DNA of 64,000 nucleotides from Chrysemys picta bellii (Eukaryota; Chordata; Testudines; Emydidae), in the NCBI RefSeq assembly GCF_011386835.1, contig NC_088800.1, positions 18,190,572 through 18,254,571 of the forward strand, given 5' to 3'. The notes below the pieces were generated by a model. That model did not search any database and was not told the DNA's origin. It saw only the letters and a list, made by a program, of their open reading frames with translations. This document shows, piece after piece, positions 34,120 through 46,085 of this stretch. Made by a program: the position numbers and the translations under genes. Within the stretch, counting starts at the first letter, position 1. Each line of letters begins with the position of its first letter.

Positions 34120-37100
34120 CTGCTCTGTGACAGGTTGTGTGTCTGTATAATGAGCCCAGATTGTACTGGTCTCTTTTGTAGCCATATCACATTGCCAGTT
34201 CATGTGTAACCTGCACTCTGCTATCTTTGCTAAGCCCCTTTCAGCATTGCTGCTTCCCAGATATCTCCCTCGCATGGTGTCCGATTGCCTTCACTTTCAC
34301 TTTTCCAAACAACATTTCTGTTTTGTTGTTTTCAGCCCACAGTTCTGATTGGTCAAGAGCCCTGAGTCTACTCTCACACTATTGCTAATGCCATTGGCCT
34401 CAGTGGAGTTTCTCCATGTTTTTGCTGGTGTGAGAACCGAATCAAGGCTTTGTCCTCACTGGTGTTTGCAAACTTTCCAAGTGTACTATCACTTACTCCC
34501 TCTTCCAGAACCGGGTAAAGCTATTAAAGGAGGCTGGTCCTAACAGTGAACCCACCCAAGGCAGACACATCCTCCGAGTAATATATTACTTTATTTTTTA
34601 TCATTATCATTCTCGTAAATCAATCAATTAGTAGTCAATTTTCAGTCCAGATGCCACTGTTTCTATCTGAGCCAATGTGAATTCATTTTTCACTAAGGAT
34701 TTTATGAGGTGCTGTTATCTAAAGTCAAACTAGATTACATCCATTCATGGATTACTCATATGTGGAAGTGTTTGCAATATCAGGGGCTCATGTTTGTCTT
34801 GCTTTTCATAGTCCCATGCTTCCTATTATTCATTTTTCCATTATCCCACCAGATGTTTGTTGATTTTTTTTTTACCTCTTCCATTATTTTACCCCGACCT
34901 TCATGCATGCGTAGTGATCAGTCGATGCAGATCCATTTGCAGGAGAGGGGCCCTAGTGTGCTAGGCACTGTGAGCCGTACGGAGGAAGGAACACAGTGCT
35001 TATCCCTGGGAATTTATAGTCTAAGGACCTGATCCTGCAATGCTGTCCGTGGAAGCAGACCTCACTGCCTGTGTAGAGCTCCATTGAAGTCAATGGAGCT
35101 GCATGCAGGTGCCAGGCTCTGCATGTGTATTGCAAAGTTGGAGCCTAAAATGGACCCATTCTTCTTTCCTTTCCTGAAAATCAGTATGACATTTGCTTAT
35201 TCCAGTACATCTCCAACTACCCATGATTTTTCAGAAATAATTGTCAGTGGTCCAGCAAACTCAATAGATGGTGGTTCCCTTTGTGTATCATCAACTGATT
35301 CATACATGTTCACATTGTTCAGGTATTCCCTTACCAGCTCTTTAACAATAGTTATTTTTTCAGGGTCTTCCTTCTTTACCAGTTGTTCACACTTCTTATC
35401 TCTATTTGCCCTGTTGATGGCAAATGCAAACATTTCTTTGCCATATGCTCACAGCTTGAAGAAAGTTATTAAGCCTTGTGGTTGAAAACTAAGAAATGGC
35501 AATTATGTATCACTGATAACAAGCTTCTTTTGTAGGTTAAAAAGATTTTGATTTACCTGCATTTGTTCGAATGAGTCTGTCCTGGAGCTTTTGTTTTTGT
35601 GGAGGATTTGGGTCAGGTTTCTGAAGGAGATTTTTTTTAAATGGGCGCTTCTGTCGAAATGACACAAATTCCTACATTAAGAGGTGAAAACATTAGAAAG
35701 AATGTATTTATCAGACGTCGGCTCTTCATTAAAACACTGTTAACATTTTGTGCCAATATTTTGCAAGGCCTCTTATACAATATCATGCCTCATGAATTAA
35801 TCCATTCTCTTGCTATGATTGCCACTTTATTATTCTGGAGGGGATCTGATCCTGCAAATACTTACTATCACTTTGGTGCATACTATGAAGCCCTGTGCTC
35901 AGCAGTGCTTGTAAGGATTTCAAAAGCCAAGACAATAAATATTTTAGGGACAATATATTGTGAAGAGTTCCTGATCAATGATTGGTGCTCTTACGCACAA
36001 CAGTAATGCAAATAAATAGTAATAATAATAATATGATGGGTAGGAAGACTCCAAACTAGATGGATGGATGTTATACAATAGGATCTGATTTGCTGTGGAT
36101 TTTCCAAGGAACTTTTTCAAGACAGACTGGAATGGAGAAGGAGCCAACCCCTTAAAGAGCCAACCCCATATAGATGGGACTAAGGCTAGAAGAAAATGGT
36201 GATGACAAGAGGTCAGTCTCTTTAGAGAGATGAACCACTGTGCCATTGCTCAACTTACATCTCATCTTCCAGTGTGGCAATACCCTTAGAGGTATTGAAA
36301 GAGTTGGTTCAATTGGAAGTTAGTTTCTACGACAGTTGCAGCTAGATGATGATTATTGTTATTGTTAGTTACCTGTCACGCACCAACAATAGGGTTGGCC
36401 TTGTACATGACATAAATATCAATATAATCTGTGCCCCAAAGTTTATAGTCTGGAAGACCAACATAATGAGATGGTCGCCATCTTGTCCAACACACTGAGA
36501 ATTGAACTGGGGATCTCCAGAGCTAAAAAGCATAATTTGTTACAGCTTGAGCTAACGTGCCCCAGGCTCTGTATACTCTCTGTAAAGGCACAGAGGAGGA
36601 CCTGTAACACACTCTCACCAGTGGGTTACAGTAGCAAAATGAGAGACACTGAGGATTAAAATGGTAAAAGGAGACATACAGGCCCACTTTTGAACTCCAT
36701 AGAGATGCATGAGGTCTAATTCAGCACAGTATTTGGACCCCAGCATGAATTATATACGTTTAGTGTTCCCTGAAGTTCTTATCAGCTCCAAACATATATC
36801 TTCGTAACCATGCCCTCTTCTCTATGTAATTGCCTCTGCCTAGTCCTTTGCACAAGATGAGTCAGTGTAATATGCTGTTTCTTCACAGCTGCTGTAGAAA
36901 ACGAAATAGTAAACTGATGTAAAACATGTTTTTGATCAGCTACTATGGTAGCAGCGTGGTGAAAACCAAGCTCTCTTGCATACTATGTATGTCATTTCTG
37001 TTTTAAAGGGAAAATAATTATAATATTTAATATTAACATGCATGGGAAAACAACAAATTAGATGAGTTAAGGCTGTATGAAGTCAGGTTGCATAAATGTA

Positions 37101-37180
37101 ACATAACATGTATTTTATATAGGAAAATATAAATATATTAATGTGTTTAGAGGGGAGGAGGACTGCAAATTAAGACCCCA
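34120..37180. other. intronic DNA, old unclassified repeats
   Basis: A ccattgaagtcaatggagct palindromic motif at about 35082 recalls the one at 20323. No exon or dated repeat family could be assigned. Confidence 0.35.
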
Positions 37181-37181
37181 A

Positions 37182-38675
37182 TCATAGAATCATAGAATAT
37201 CAGAGTTGGAAGGGACCTCAAGAGGTCATCTAGTCCAACCCCCTGCTCAAAGCAGGACCAATTCCCAGCTAAATCATCCCAGCCAGGGCTTTGTCAAGCC
37301 GGGCCTTAAAAACCTCCAAGGAAGGAGACTCCACCACTTCCCTAGGTAACGCATTCCAGTGTTTCACCACCCTCCTAGTGAAATAGTTTTTCCTGATATC
37401 CAACCTGAACCTCCCCCACTGCAATTTGAGACCATTGCTCCTTGTTCTGTCATCTGCCACCACTGAGAACAGCCGAGCTCCATCCTCTTTGGAACCCCCC
37501 TTCAGGTAGTTGAAGGCTGCTATCAAATCCCCCCTCATTCTTCTCTTCTGGAGACTAAACCATCCCAGTTCCCTCAGCCTCTCCTCATAAGTCATGTGCT
37601 CCAGACCCCTAATCATTTTTGTTGCCCTCCGCTGGACTCTTTCCAATTTTTCCACATCCTTCTTGTAGTGTGGGGCCCAAAACTGGACACAGTATTCCAG
37701 ATGAGGCCTCACCAATGTCGAATAAAGGGGAACGATCACGTTCCTCGATCTGCTGGCAATGCCCCTACTTATACAGCCCAAAATGCCGTTAGCCTTCTTG
37801 GCAACAAGAGCACACTGTTGACTCATATCCAGCTTCTCGTCCACTGTGACCCCTAGTTCCTTTTCTGCAGAACTGCTACCTAGCCATTCGGTCCCTAGTC
37901 TGTAGCAGTGCATGGGATTCTTCCATCCTAAATGCAGGACTCTGCACTTGTCCTTGTTGAACCTCATCAGGTTTTTTTCGGCCCAATCCTCTAATTTGTC
38001 TAGGTCCCTCTGTATCCGATCCCTACCCTCTAGTGTATCTACCACGCCTCCTAGTTTAGTGTCATCTGCAAACTTGCTGAGAGTGCAGTCCACACCATCC
38101 TCCAGATCATTAATAAAGATATTAAACAAAACCGGCCCCAGGACCGACCCTTGGGGCACTCCGCTTGAAACCGGCTGCCAACTAGACATGGAGCCATTGA
38201 TCACTACCCGTTGAGCCCGACGATCTAGCCAGCTTTCTATCCACCTTACAGTCCATTCATCCAGCCCATACTTCTTTAACTTGGCAGCAAGAATACTGTG
38301 GGAGACCGTATCAAAAGCTTTGCTAAAGTCAAGGAATAACACATCCACTGCTTTCCCCTCATCCACAGAGCCAGTTATCTCATCATAGAAGGCAATTAGG
38401 TTAGTCAGGCACGACTTCCCCTTCGTGAATCCATGCTGACTGTTCCTGATCACTTTCCTCTCCTCTAAATGTTTCATAATTGATTCCTTGAGGACCTGCT
38501 CCATGATTTTTCCAGGGACTGAGGTGAGGCTGACTGGCCTGTAGTTCCCCGGATCCTCCTTCTTCCCTTTTTTAAAGATGGGCACTACATTAGCCTTTTT
38601 CCAGTCATCTGGGACCTCCCCCGATCGCCAGGAGTGCTTCCAATCTTCCCCCCAATCTTCCAAACCATTAAGCAT
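37182..38675 (-). mobile_element. CR1 LINE, 5'-truncated, with open RT frame
   Basis: The left edge carries the CR1 3' end (complement of aatcatagaatatcagagtt and ggacctcaagaggtcatc). The minus strand then encodes the C-terminal RT part of CR1 ORF2. The right edge is a 5' truncation inside ORF2, near accattaagcatatgctt. The lack of disruptions suggests a young insertion. Confidence 0.9.
37269..38675 (-). CDS. CR1 ORF2 fragment: reverse transcriptase and C-terminal region
   Basis: The frame gives 468 codons without a stop. Domains in order: RT entry ([20 protein letters not shown]) at about residues 28-47; RT motif A with catalytic Asp ([14 protein letters not shown]) at about 113-126; the [10 protein letters not shown] turn at about 168-177; the catalytic FADD box at about 202-205; then the thumb and the CR1-type C-terminal region ending near [13 protein letters not shown]. 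Full CR1 ORF2 also has an N-terminal endonuclease, which is missing here because of 5' truncation. The ATG used is merely the first Met in the truncated frame. It is antisense to HDGFL3 and would not be an autonomous element. Confidence 0.85.
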   Translation of the reverse strand: MLNGLEDWGEDWKHSWRSGEVPDDWKKANVVPIFKKGKKEDPGNYRPVSLTSVPGKIMEQVLKESIMKHLEERKVIRNSQHGFTKGKSCLTNLIAFYDEITGSVDEGKAVDVLFLDFSKAFDTVSHSILAAKLKKYGLDEWTVRWIESWLDRRAQRVVINGSMSSWQPVSSGVPQGSVLGPVLFNIFINDLEDGVDCTLSKFADDTKLGGVVDTLEGRDRIQRDLDKLEDWAEKNLMRFNKDKCRVLHLGWKNPMHCYRLGTEWLGSSSAEKELGVTVDEKLDMSQQCALVAKKANGILGCISRGIASRSRNVIVPLYSTLVRPHLEYCVQFWAPHYKKDVEKLERVQRRATKMIRGLEHMTYEERLRELGWFSLQKRRMRGDLIAAFNYLKGGSKEDGARLFSVVADDRTRSNGLKLQWGRFRLDIRKNYFTRRVVKHWNALPREVVESPSLEVFKARLDKALAGMI

Positions 38676-38679
38676 ATGC

Positions 38680-39635
38680 TTAATTTTACCACTCGAGTTT
38701 ACCGTGAGGCTAAGAAGGAATCATTGGATCTAAGCTAAACGCAATCACACTTCACTCTACAATTTCATTGTTATTCAGTTATAGTTTATAATTTTCCCTC
38801 CAGGTTGGGTTCATGTTGGGGCAATTCACTTTACATGCAAATAAACAAGAGTAACTGGGCTTTATGGGGAGACTTTAATTTGGGAGACAAAATCCATTCT
38901 GCAACCCCCCCTCCCCCCCCAGGCTAGAACACAAGACTACAATACATGGCTCCTCCCTCCCCTGGAGTCACAACTCCAACCTTTGGGATGGAATAACAGC
39001 TGCAGGCCATCCACACTGGACACTAGGACCATGAGAGCCATGTCATTGTGAATCCTGTGGCCCCTCCCCCAGCCTGTCTTCAACACAAGTCTGTATGGGG
39101 TGGTGCAAAGACTTTCTCCATAACATCCAGGGGCTGAAGAAGCCACCCCTTTACATGGCCACTCGACTGACTCCGCACAGCTCCATCTGGTGCAGAGTGC
39201 CTTTGTCTCCAGAGTGAATTTCACCCTTGGCTACTAACACCTTTATTCGTTAAAGGTATTACACAAATTATTAAATAGGAGTATAAAGAATGTGACCCAA
39301 GTGACTGAACTGTGAAACTAACAATAGCCCAGATCTTGCAAACAGCTACATTGGTGTAGACATTTGCACCTGTGCTTTTAAATCAGTAGGCTCTACACGG
39401 GCCCTTGCAAAACACTGATACCCATCGTGTGTCTGTCCACTCCTGTTGGAATGACAAATACACCCCTGGAATACACTGTAGTGTTGAAGTAGAATTGATA
39501 TCAAAACAGTATTGCGTTGCAAGGCACTAAAAATGTTGTAATTCATTGTCATCTTATTGGATCAGAGCATGTCAAGCCAATTTGTGGTAGACTCATTAGT
39601 GAAATGCACAGGCCTCAGCCCACTATCAGATCTGG
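38680..39635. other. intronic DNA, nothing recognised
   Basis: A C-rich run occurs near 38905-38920. No gene was recognised. Confidence 0.4.
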
Positions 39636-39639
39636 TCAA

Positions 39640-41060
39640 AGGGCAGTGCTCAGTGATGTGAGACAATGACTACCTTTGGCCATAGACGCACGTGGGATCT
39701 TCTTGTTGGCCCCACGTGTGAAGACTGCCTGCACACTGACCCTGGCCCGTTCAAAATCAGTTCAGTAGGGCACATGAGCACTATGGCACATCAAAACCTG
39801 GGACACGCATAGTTGGGTCAGTTATAAGAGACTGGTTTCTGACATCAGCTGCGGACCATTCTTCTTGCCACATCGATGTCACTGAGAAATCTGGGTAGGC
39901 CGAGTAGGTCCACAATGGGTGCCTCGATGATAGGCATGTTTTGGGGTGATAGAAGAGGTCTGTGAATAGTGGTAGGCTTGGGTTTGGCCTGAACTTCTCA
40001 GCCATTCTGGCTGTAGCATCCTCATGGGGGATGTGTGGGGGAGTGATGTTGCTTGACATGGGGAGCCACAGGACTAGTGTGGGTCGAATTGTCCCAGTTT
40101 TGATGCTCATGGTTGAATATAGTTGTCTATCAACCAACTTGATGTGAGAAGAATGGAGCCAGAATGGAGTACAGTATTCTGCTGCAGAGTAACAGAAGGC
40201 TAAACTGGATAATTGGAGAGTTTGAGCAATTACTTCCCAAGAAGTGCTGGCCAATTTGCCTAGAAGGTTGTTATGAAACCTCACCTTAGCTGCAGTTTTC
40301 CTCAGGTGCTTAAACATGTAAGAGATCTATCTAGGGGTTGCTCTGTGTTAAACTGGGTGGGATTTGTGTTTCAAGCGATGTCCGTTGAGAAAGATACCCA
40401 GTTCTTGGGCTGCTCTGGAGTTGTAAAGATGGAACACACTCAAAACTGTCTTGGTTATACTTGGTTGTAAATGCCACTGACTACAGAATTCAGCCATCTT
40501 AATTGAGTCAGCGTTTAAGGCATCTTCAAGTTTTGGGAGTGATGGTGCTTGGTCACCTAAGGCAAATGCCATCTGTGTACGTGAACTTGCAGGACTCGGT
40601 AAGCGAAAGGTTGTTTGTGTACAGGCTGAAAGGGGTCAGTGGCAGCACAGAGCCTTGAGGTAGACCATTGGTTTGTCTTTTCCACACACTAACTCTGTCT
40701 CCTGTGGGCACTCAGAAATGTCTGTTGCGGAGAAGGTCAATGACTACCCATGCTAGGAGTGCTCTTGACAATTTGACTAAGAGCCCCATGTGCCAAACTG
40801 TCATATGCTGCTGTCGGGTCCAGAAATATGGCTCCCATCTTCTGGTTTTTTTGAAAACCATTTTCGATTAATGTTGTCAAAGCTAACACTTGATCTTAGG
40901 TGCTCCAACCTCTCAGAAAGTCTGCTTGCTCGACGCTGAGTATTGAATCCACCTCTAGGAAGATGCACTGAAGAATGAAACGCTCCATTATCGTGGGTCT
41001 TTCTTGTAATCAGTGCTTTTGAGGGACAGAAATTGTATGTTCTTTTTCAAGGTAGGAGCA
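39640..41060 (-). mobile_element. decayed non-LTR retrotransposon (LINE) of uncertain clade
   Basis: Minus-strand frames read as RT and C-terminal parts of a Jockey/Rex-like LINE. Around 40900-40560 are an AIFLDPTAAYD-type motif A and a NGLPQGSVL turn, in pieces with frame changes. At 40572-40348 is a post-catalytic segment (EDALNADSIKMAEFCSQWHL). At 40317-39781 is a segment with LASTSWEVIAQTLQLSSLAF and YSAAEYCTPFWLHSSH. The catalytic YADD-type box reads as YTDG. It is inactive. Confidence 0.55.
39781..40317 (-). pseudogene. C-terminal LINE ORF fragment
   Basis: This 178-codon minus-strand frame contains the phrases LGKLASTSWEV and AEYCTPFWLHSSHIKLVDRQL, which I recognise as the region after RT in LINE ORFs commonly annotated as jockey-like. 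It is continuous with the frame 40572-40348 after a frameshift. It is not a host gene. Confidence 0.55.
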
Positions 41061-41377
41061 TTTTCTTCAACTGCAAGCAGTTAAAAAGAGTGTTTCAGTA
41101 ATCCCAGCAGCATTTTCTATAGCTATACGGCGTGCACTAAAGACCCAGGCAAGTGAGGGGCGAGCAGGCATATTTTGTGTTACACCTTCCTTAAGGAATA
41201 AAATTAAGTGTGTGACCAAAGCCCCAAATAGCATCTGATACAACAAGAGTGTCAATCTGGGAGCCACACTGGCTGGAGCCTTGAGGCTGCATTTAATTTG
41301 CAGAAAATGGAGCAGATTGCCCCCTCCCTTGTCTTTAGTATGTTCATGTCCATTCACAACTAAATGGAGCATCGCAT

Positions 41378-43460
41378 TAGAATCATAGAGCCATAGGGTT
41401 AGAAGGGACCTGAGGGTCATCTAGTTCAACTCCCTGCTAAGATACAGGATTTGTTGTGTCTACACCAACCAACCAACTATTCAGCCTCCTTTTGAAAACC
41501 TCCAGTGAAGGAGCATCCACAGCCTTCCTAGGCAGTCTGTTCCATTGTCCAGCTGTTCTTACAGTTAGGAAGTTTTTCCTGAGATTTAATCTAAATCTGC
41601 TATGCTGTAGTTTGAACCTATTTTCCCTTGTCCTGCCTGACAAGAGAGAACAATTTTTCTCCATCTTTTTTTATGACAGCCTTTCAAGTATTTGAAGACT
41701 GCTACCATGTCCCCTCTTACTCGCCTTTTTTCCCAACTAAACATCTCCAGTTCCTTCCTTCAGCCTTTGCTCATATGGTTTGCATTTCAACCCTTTGATC
41801 ATCTTTGTCGCTCACCTCTGGATCCTTTCCAGTTTCTCTGCATTCTTTCTAATACAGCGGTGATCAGAATTGGACGCAGCACTCCAGCTGAGGCCTAACG
41901 AGTGCAAATAGAGCAGTACTATCGCTTCGTGTGACTTGCATGTTACACCTCTGTTAATGCAACCTAAAATTGCATTTGCTTTTTTTGCAACAGCATCACA
42001 TTGTTGACTCATGTTGAGGTTGTGATCCACCACAACTCCCAGATCCTTTTCAGCAATGCTTTCAGTAGCAAGCCAGTTATCTCCCATTCTGTATTTGTGC
42101 ATTTGGTTTTTCTACCTTTTATTTGTCTTTGTTGAATTTCATTTTGTTGTTGATAGCCCAGTTCTCCAATTTATGCAGATCCTTTTGAATTTTAGATCTA
42201 TCCTCCAAAGTGTTTGCAACCCCCCTCCCAGCTTTGTGTCATCTGCAGATTTGATCAGTATGCTCTCTATTCCTACATCCACGTCATTAATAAAGATGTT
42301 AAATAACACCGGACCCAGAACACATCCCTGTGGTACCCCACTTGAGACCTCCTTCCAATCTGACATCATTCCATTAATAGTTACTCTTTGTTTGCAGTTG
42401 TTTAACCAATTATGTATCCATTTAATGATAGTTCTACCAAGCCTGCATTTCCCCAACTTACTTATGAGAATGTCATGTGGGACTGTCAAAAGCCTTGTTA
42501 AAGTCCAGGTATATTATGTCCACCATATTCCCCCTATCCACCAAACCAGTTACCTTGTCAAAGAAGGAAATCAAGCTGGTTTGGCATGGTTGGTTCTTAG
42601 TAAATGCATGATCACCCCTTCATCCTCCAGGTATTTGCAAATTGAATGTTTTATACATTGCTGTAGTAGCTTCCCAGGTATCAAAGTCAGGCTGACTGGT
42701 CTGTAGTTCCCCGGCTCCTCCTTTTCCAAAGATGGGCACTACGTTAACCCTTTTCCAGCATTCTGGGATCTCTCCTGTCATCCATGAGTTTGCAAATATT
42801 ATTGCCAATGGCTCTGAAATATCTTCAGCTAATTCCTTCAGCACCTGGGGTGAGTAGCATCAAGCCCTGCTGACTTGAATTCATTCAAATTAGTCAGGAG
42901 ATCTCTGGCTTGTTCTTTACTTATCCTGATCTGCTTCCCTTCCCCTTTATTGTCTATGGTAACTTCGCTAGTCATCCGGTCATATGTTATTTTTTGTGAG
43001 AAGACTGAAGCAAAGTAGGCATTGAGCATCTCTGCCTTCCTATCATCTTCTGTTACCAGCTCACCTTCTCCATTGGCAGCGGACCCGCACCATCCTTGAT
43101 CTTTCTTTTTTGTCTGACATATTTGTAGAACCCCTTCCTGTTGTCTCTAACCTTTCTTGCCAGCTGTAACTTATTCTTTGCCTTAGCTTTCCTGATTCTA
43201 TCCCTGCACGCTCGCACTATTCCCATGTAAACTTCCTCCTTCCATTTCCTGTATGTATCCCTTTTGGTTTTTAGATAGCTAAAAAGCTTCTTGTGCAGCC
43301 ATATTGTTCTCCTGTGGCTCTTCTTATCTTTCCTCTGCGTCAGAATAGCTTGATGTTGAGCCTCTAATATTACATCTTTTAGAATCTTCCAGCTCCATTC
43401 GGCATTCTGCTACCTGTAGTCTCCCCAGGTCCCATTGCCTTCTCAATTAGGGCTAGTTCC
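41378..43460 (-). mobile_element. older CR1 LINE copy
   Basis: The left edge has a CR1 3' end (complement of agaatcatagagccataggg). Minus-strand fragments then follow ORF2 from C- to N-terminus: 41664-41437 (FRLNLRKNFLTVRTAGQWN), 42102-41812 (AEKDLGVVVDHNLNMSQQC), 42489-42139 ([20 protein letters not shown], then SADD), 42844-42620 (RVNVVPIFGKG) and 43029-42838 (MLNAYFASVFS). Stops and frameshifts lie between all of them. The CR1 resemblance continues to about 43460. Confidence 0.85.
41437..43029 (-). pseudogene. broken CR1 ORF2 (reverse transcriptase)
   Basis: Five frame segments follow the same order as the open copy at 37269-38675. The catalytic box reads SADD where the open copy has FADD. 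At least four frame breaks are present. This copy extends further 5' than the open one, but it lacks a readable endonuclease. Confidence 0.8.
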
Positions 43461-43464
43461 GGGC

Positions 43465-44375
43465 CATATGATATACAAGGCTTTGTGTATTCTGCGGTAA
43501 GCTGAACTGAAACTCTGCAGCAAGACTCCTGACATCGGCTGTGGCAGATTGGAAATGGTGCGGCAGGCCCATATTAAAAAATGGAGGGATTTTTTTAAAT
43601 GAATTAAATCTGAAAATGATTAGTAAAAGTCAGTCCGCAGATCGCAGCACAGAACCTGTTTACACTCAGTTCACGTTTTCGAGGTTACCCTCACAACTGT
43701 AAGGGCTAGCAACATTTTTTTTTGTTTTTTGGGGTTTTTTTTAATGAAAGCTTGGATTCTGGAGCACAGGGGTGTGGAACGCATGAGACTCTGGTTAAAG
43801 AATTTGGTTGGATGTGTTTGGCCAAAGGTCCAGCCTCTAAGCACTCTTCATGTAGATGAAAGGGTTATGGTTGAGCGGACAAGCCCAAATATTTGATTCA
43901 GCCTGATTTGACATTTCCCACTTTATCCCTGCCCCCGCAGTAAAGTAATAAAATCGCAGTTTCAACACTGTAAAACCCAACAATAACAAACCCAGTATTG
44001 TGAATGAGCATGTCATGCCTTCAGGCCACCCTTCCCGACAGCTATGGGCAGACAGGATGTAGAACGTGGCAGAATTTTTGATCTCTAAGCATAGCAGAGA
44101 GCAGGACTTTTGTCAGTTTTAATCTCCCATTGGCTCATGAGAATGAAGCTAGCAGGAGAGAATGGAGGTAGTTGTGCTCATGCAGCCCCTAAAATTTCTC
44201 ATTTGTTTTTGTTTCAACAACTTTGAACCAATTGAATTGGTTTTTATTTTCTGTGTGGGCCAGTACCAAGTTCGTTAATCCTTTACTCAGGATTCACAAA
44301 CATTTATATCTTAGGGGTAAGACCACAAACCAGGGTGGCCAAATTTTGCCCACTCAAGGACCCTCCTGTTTTGGC
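43465..44375. other. intronic DNA, nothing recognised
   Basis: A poly-T rich stretch near 43710-43742. No gene was recognised. Confidence 0.4.
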
Positions 44376-44378
44376 AAC

Positions 44379-44545
44379 ATAGAATACCAGGGTTGGAAGG
44401 GACCTCAGGAGGTCATCTAGTCCAACCCCCTGTCCAAAGCAGGACCAATCCCCAGACAGATTTTTGTCCCAGATCCCTAAATGGCCCCCTCAAGGATTGA
44501 ACTCACAACCCTGGGTTTAGCAGGCCAATGCTCAAACCACTGAAC
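44379..44545 (-). repeat. tRNA-derived SINE with CR1-like tail, minus strand
   Basis: The left part (atagaataccagggttggaa through ctagtccaaccccctgtcc) is the CR1-type tail. The right part (aggattgaactcacaaccct and gcaggccaatgctcaaacca) is the complement of a tRNA-like head containing the B box. The outer end of the A box is missing, so the copy is truncated. Confidence 0.75.
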
Positions 44546-44549
44546 ATGT

Positions 44550-45900
44550 AAAGTTTGGTTTGCTTGGGTCGATATAACCTGCAGGCAATGTGTCTGCATC
44601 TAAGAAGCGATTCAGTCAGACAGAGAAATTCAGGCACAACAAACTCTACTCTGCTTACTTGTTGTTTTAACCAACCTGCAAAGTTGGCAATAAGATTTCT
44701 CTAAAATCAACTCCTATACGTTCAAAGAAACAGACCTAGCAATCGCGCCACCTGGTGGCTAATAGTAATATTGCAAAAACATCATTGAGAGCTTGCTGGG
44801 AATACACTTTGTTAGCAGAAAATGGAGCAATTTGCAGCTGCTTTTATGTGACCATCTGGATCAACGTGGAACATTGCATTCTGGGTCCTGATCCAGCAAA
44901 AAATTAAGCATATGCATAATTTTAAGCACATAAATAGTCTTGTTGGCTTTGAAGTTACGTATGTGCTTAAGTCATTTGTTGGATCAGAGTCATAAGCTCC
45001 TGGGTCCAAGCTTCATATTGAAGACTAAGGCAACCCAGCCATAAATAAGTTTTAACTTTTGTTTTTTTTTGTAAATATGATGCTAATTAGAGACGTATTC
45101 AACTGCAGGACTGCTGCTCCTGCTTAGCAAGGCCATGCCCGCCTGGATTATTTGGGCTTCCTTTAACCCTTCATTGTCTTCTTTAAATCTTGTCGTGGTC
45201 CTGAGCATGCACAGAAGCAAAGGAAGGATTGATGCCTTTATATTGTCATTTCTTGCTATCTGTACAGTAGCCTTCAGTCACTTCCAGCAGCAGAGATGCC
45301 ACTGCTCTTTTTTAATCTTTTGTTGTTGTTGTTGCTGATTCTACTTTCACGTGCCTAGAGTCATTTTTTTTCACCTTTAGAGCAGAGCAATTATTTTTTA
45401 TTGTTAGAGTCCATTTCTAGTCCCACCCTGTTGTGAAGTTGTTTTTTTTTAAATTGGTGAAAAATGTGCATGTGTCAGCATCGCCCACTTGTAGTTTTAG
45501 GGTATGATCTACAGCAGAGGAGGAATTAGTCTGTTGTTAAAGTGACATGCAGTCTTGAAAATCACGGGCCAAATTCTGCAGTTCTTAGGCAATTTCTGTG
45601 GAAGTTTGGCTTGATTTAAATACCACAGAATTAGGATAATAGAAACTAGCGATGGAAAACATTTGTTGGACTAAAGTTTCAAATAATGGAGATGGAGGTC
45701 TGCATGCAAAGTATGCTGCATACAAATTATATCCATGCACAACTGGTATTTGCATGATTACTTAGACTTGCCCTCCATAGCGCAAGATGCAAGAAAGGCG
45801 ACATTTGGTGAAGCGGTAGTGGTGATTGCATTTCACTAAAGCAATATGTTCATGATTTGTGAAGTACTTTGGGATCCTCTGGGAAGAAAGGCATGGTATT
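44550..45900. other. intronic DNA, nothing recognised
   Basis: AT-rich with T-rich tracts. No gene was recognised. Confidence 0.4.
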
Positions 45901-45907
45901 AGACATT

Positions 45908-46085
45908 AGGGGGGAACGGATAGCTCAGTGGTTTGAGCATTGGCCTGCTAAGGTTTTGAGTTCAATCCTTGAGGGGGCTATTTAGGGATCTGGAGCAAAG
46001 ATCTGTCTGGGGATTGGTCCTGCTTTGAGCAGGGGGTTGGACTAGATGACCTTCTGAGGTCCCTTCTAACCCTGATATTCTATGT
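45908..46085 (+). repeat. tRNA-derived SINE with CR1-like tail
   Basis: The head reads ggggaacggatagctcagtg (A box tagctcagtgg) and then ttttgagttcaatcc (B-box region). The body leads to actagatgaccttctgaggt and ttctaaccctgatattctat, the CR1-shared tail. This is the turtle Pol III SINE layout: a tRNA promoter and a 3' end recognised by CR1 reverse transcriptase (established for turtle SINEs). It is not a functional tRNA gene because the cloverleaf is incomplete. Confidence 0.8.

Noticed and set aside
42056..42706. 216-codon + strand frame
   Set aside because: It is antisense to the older CR1 reverse transcriptase.
45908..45980. tRNA gene
   Set aside because: A- and B-box-like segments are present but the cloverleaf is not complete, and the sequence continues into a CR1-like tail. 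It is a SINE head.
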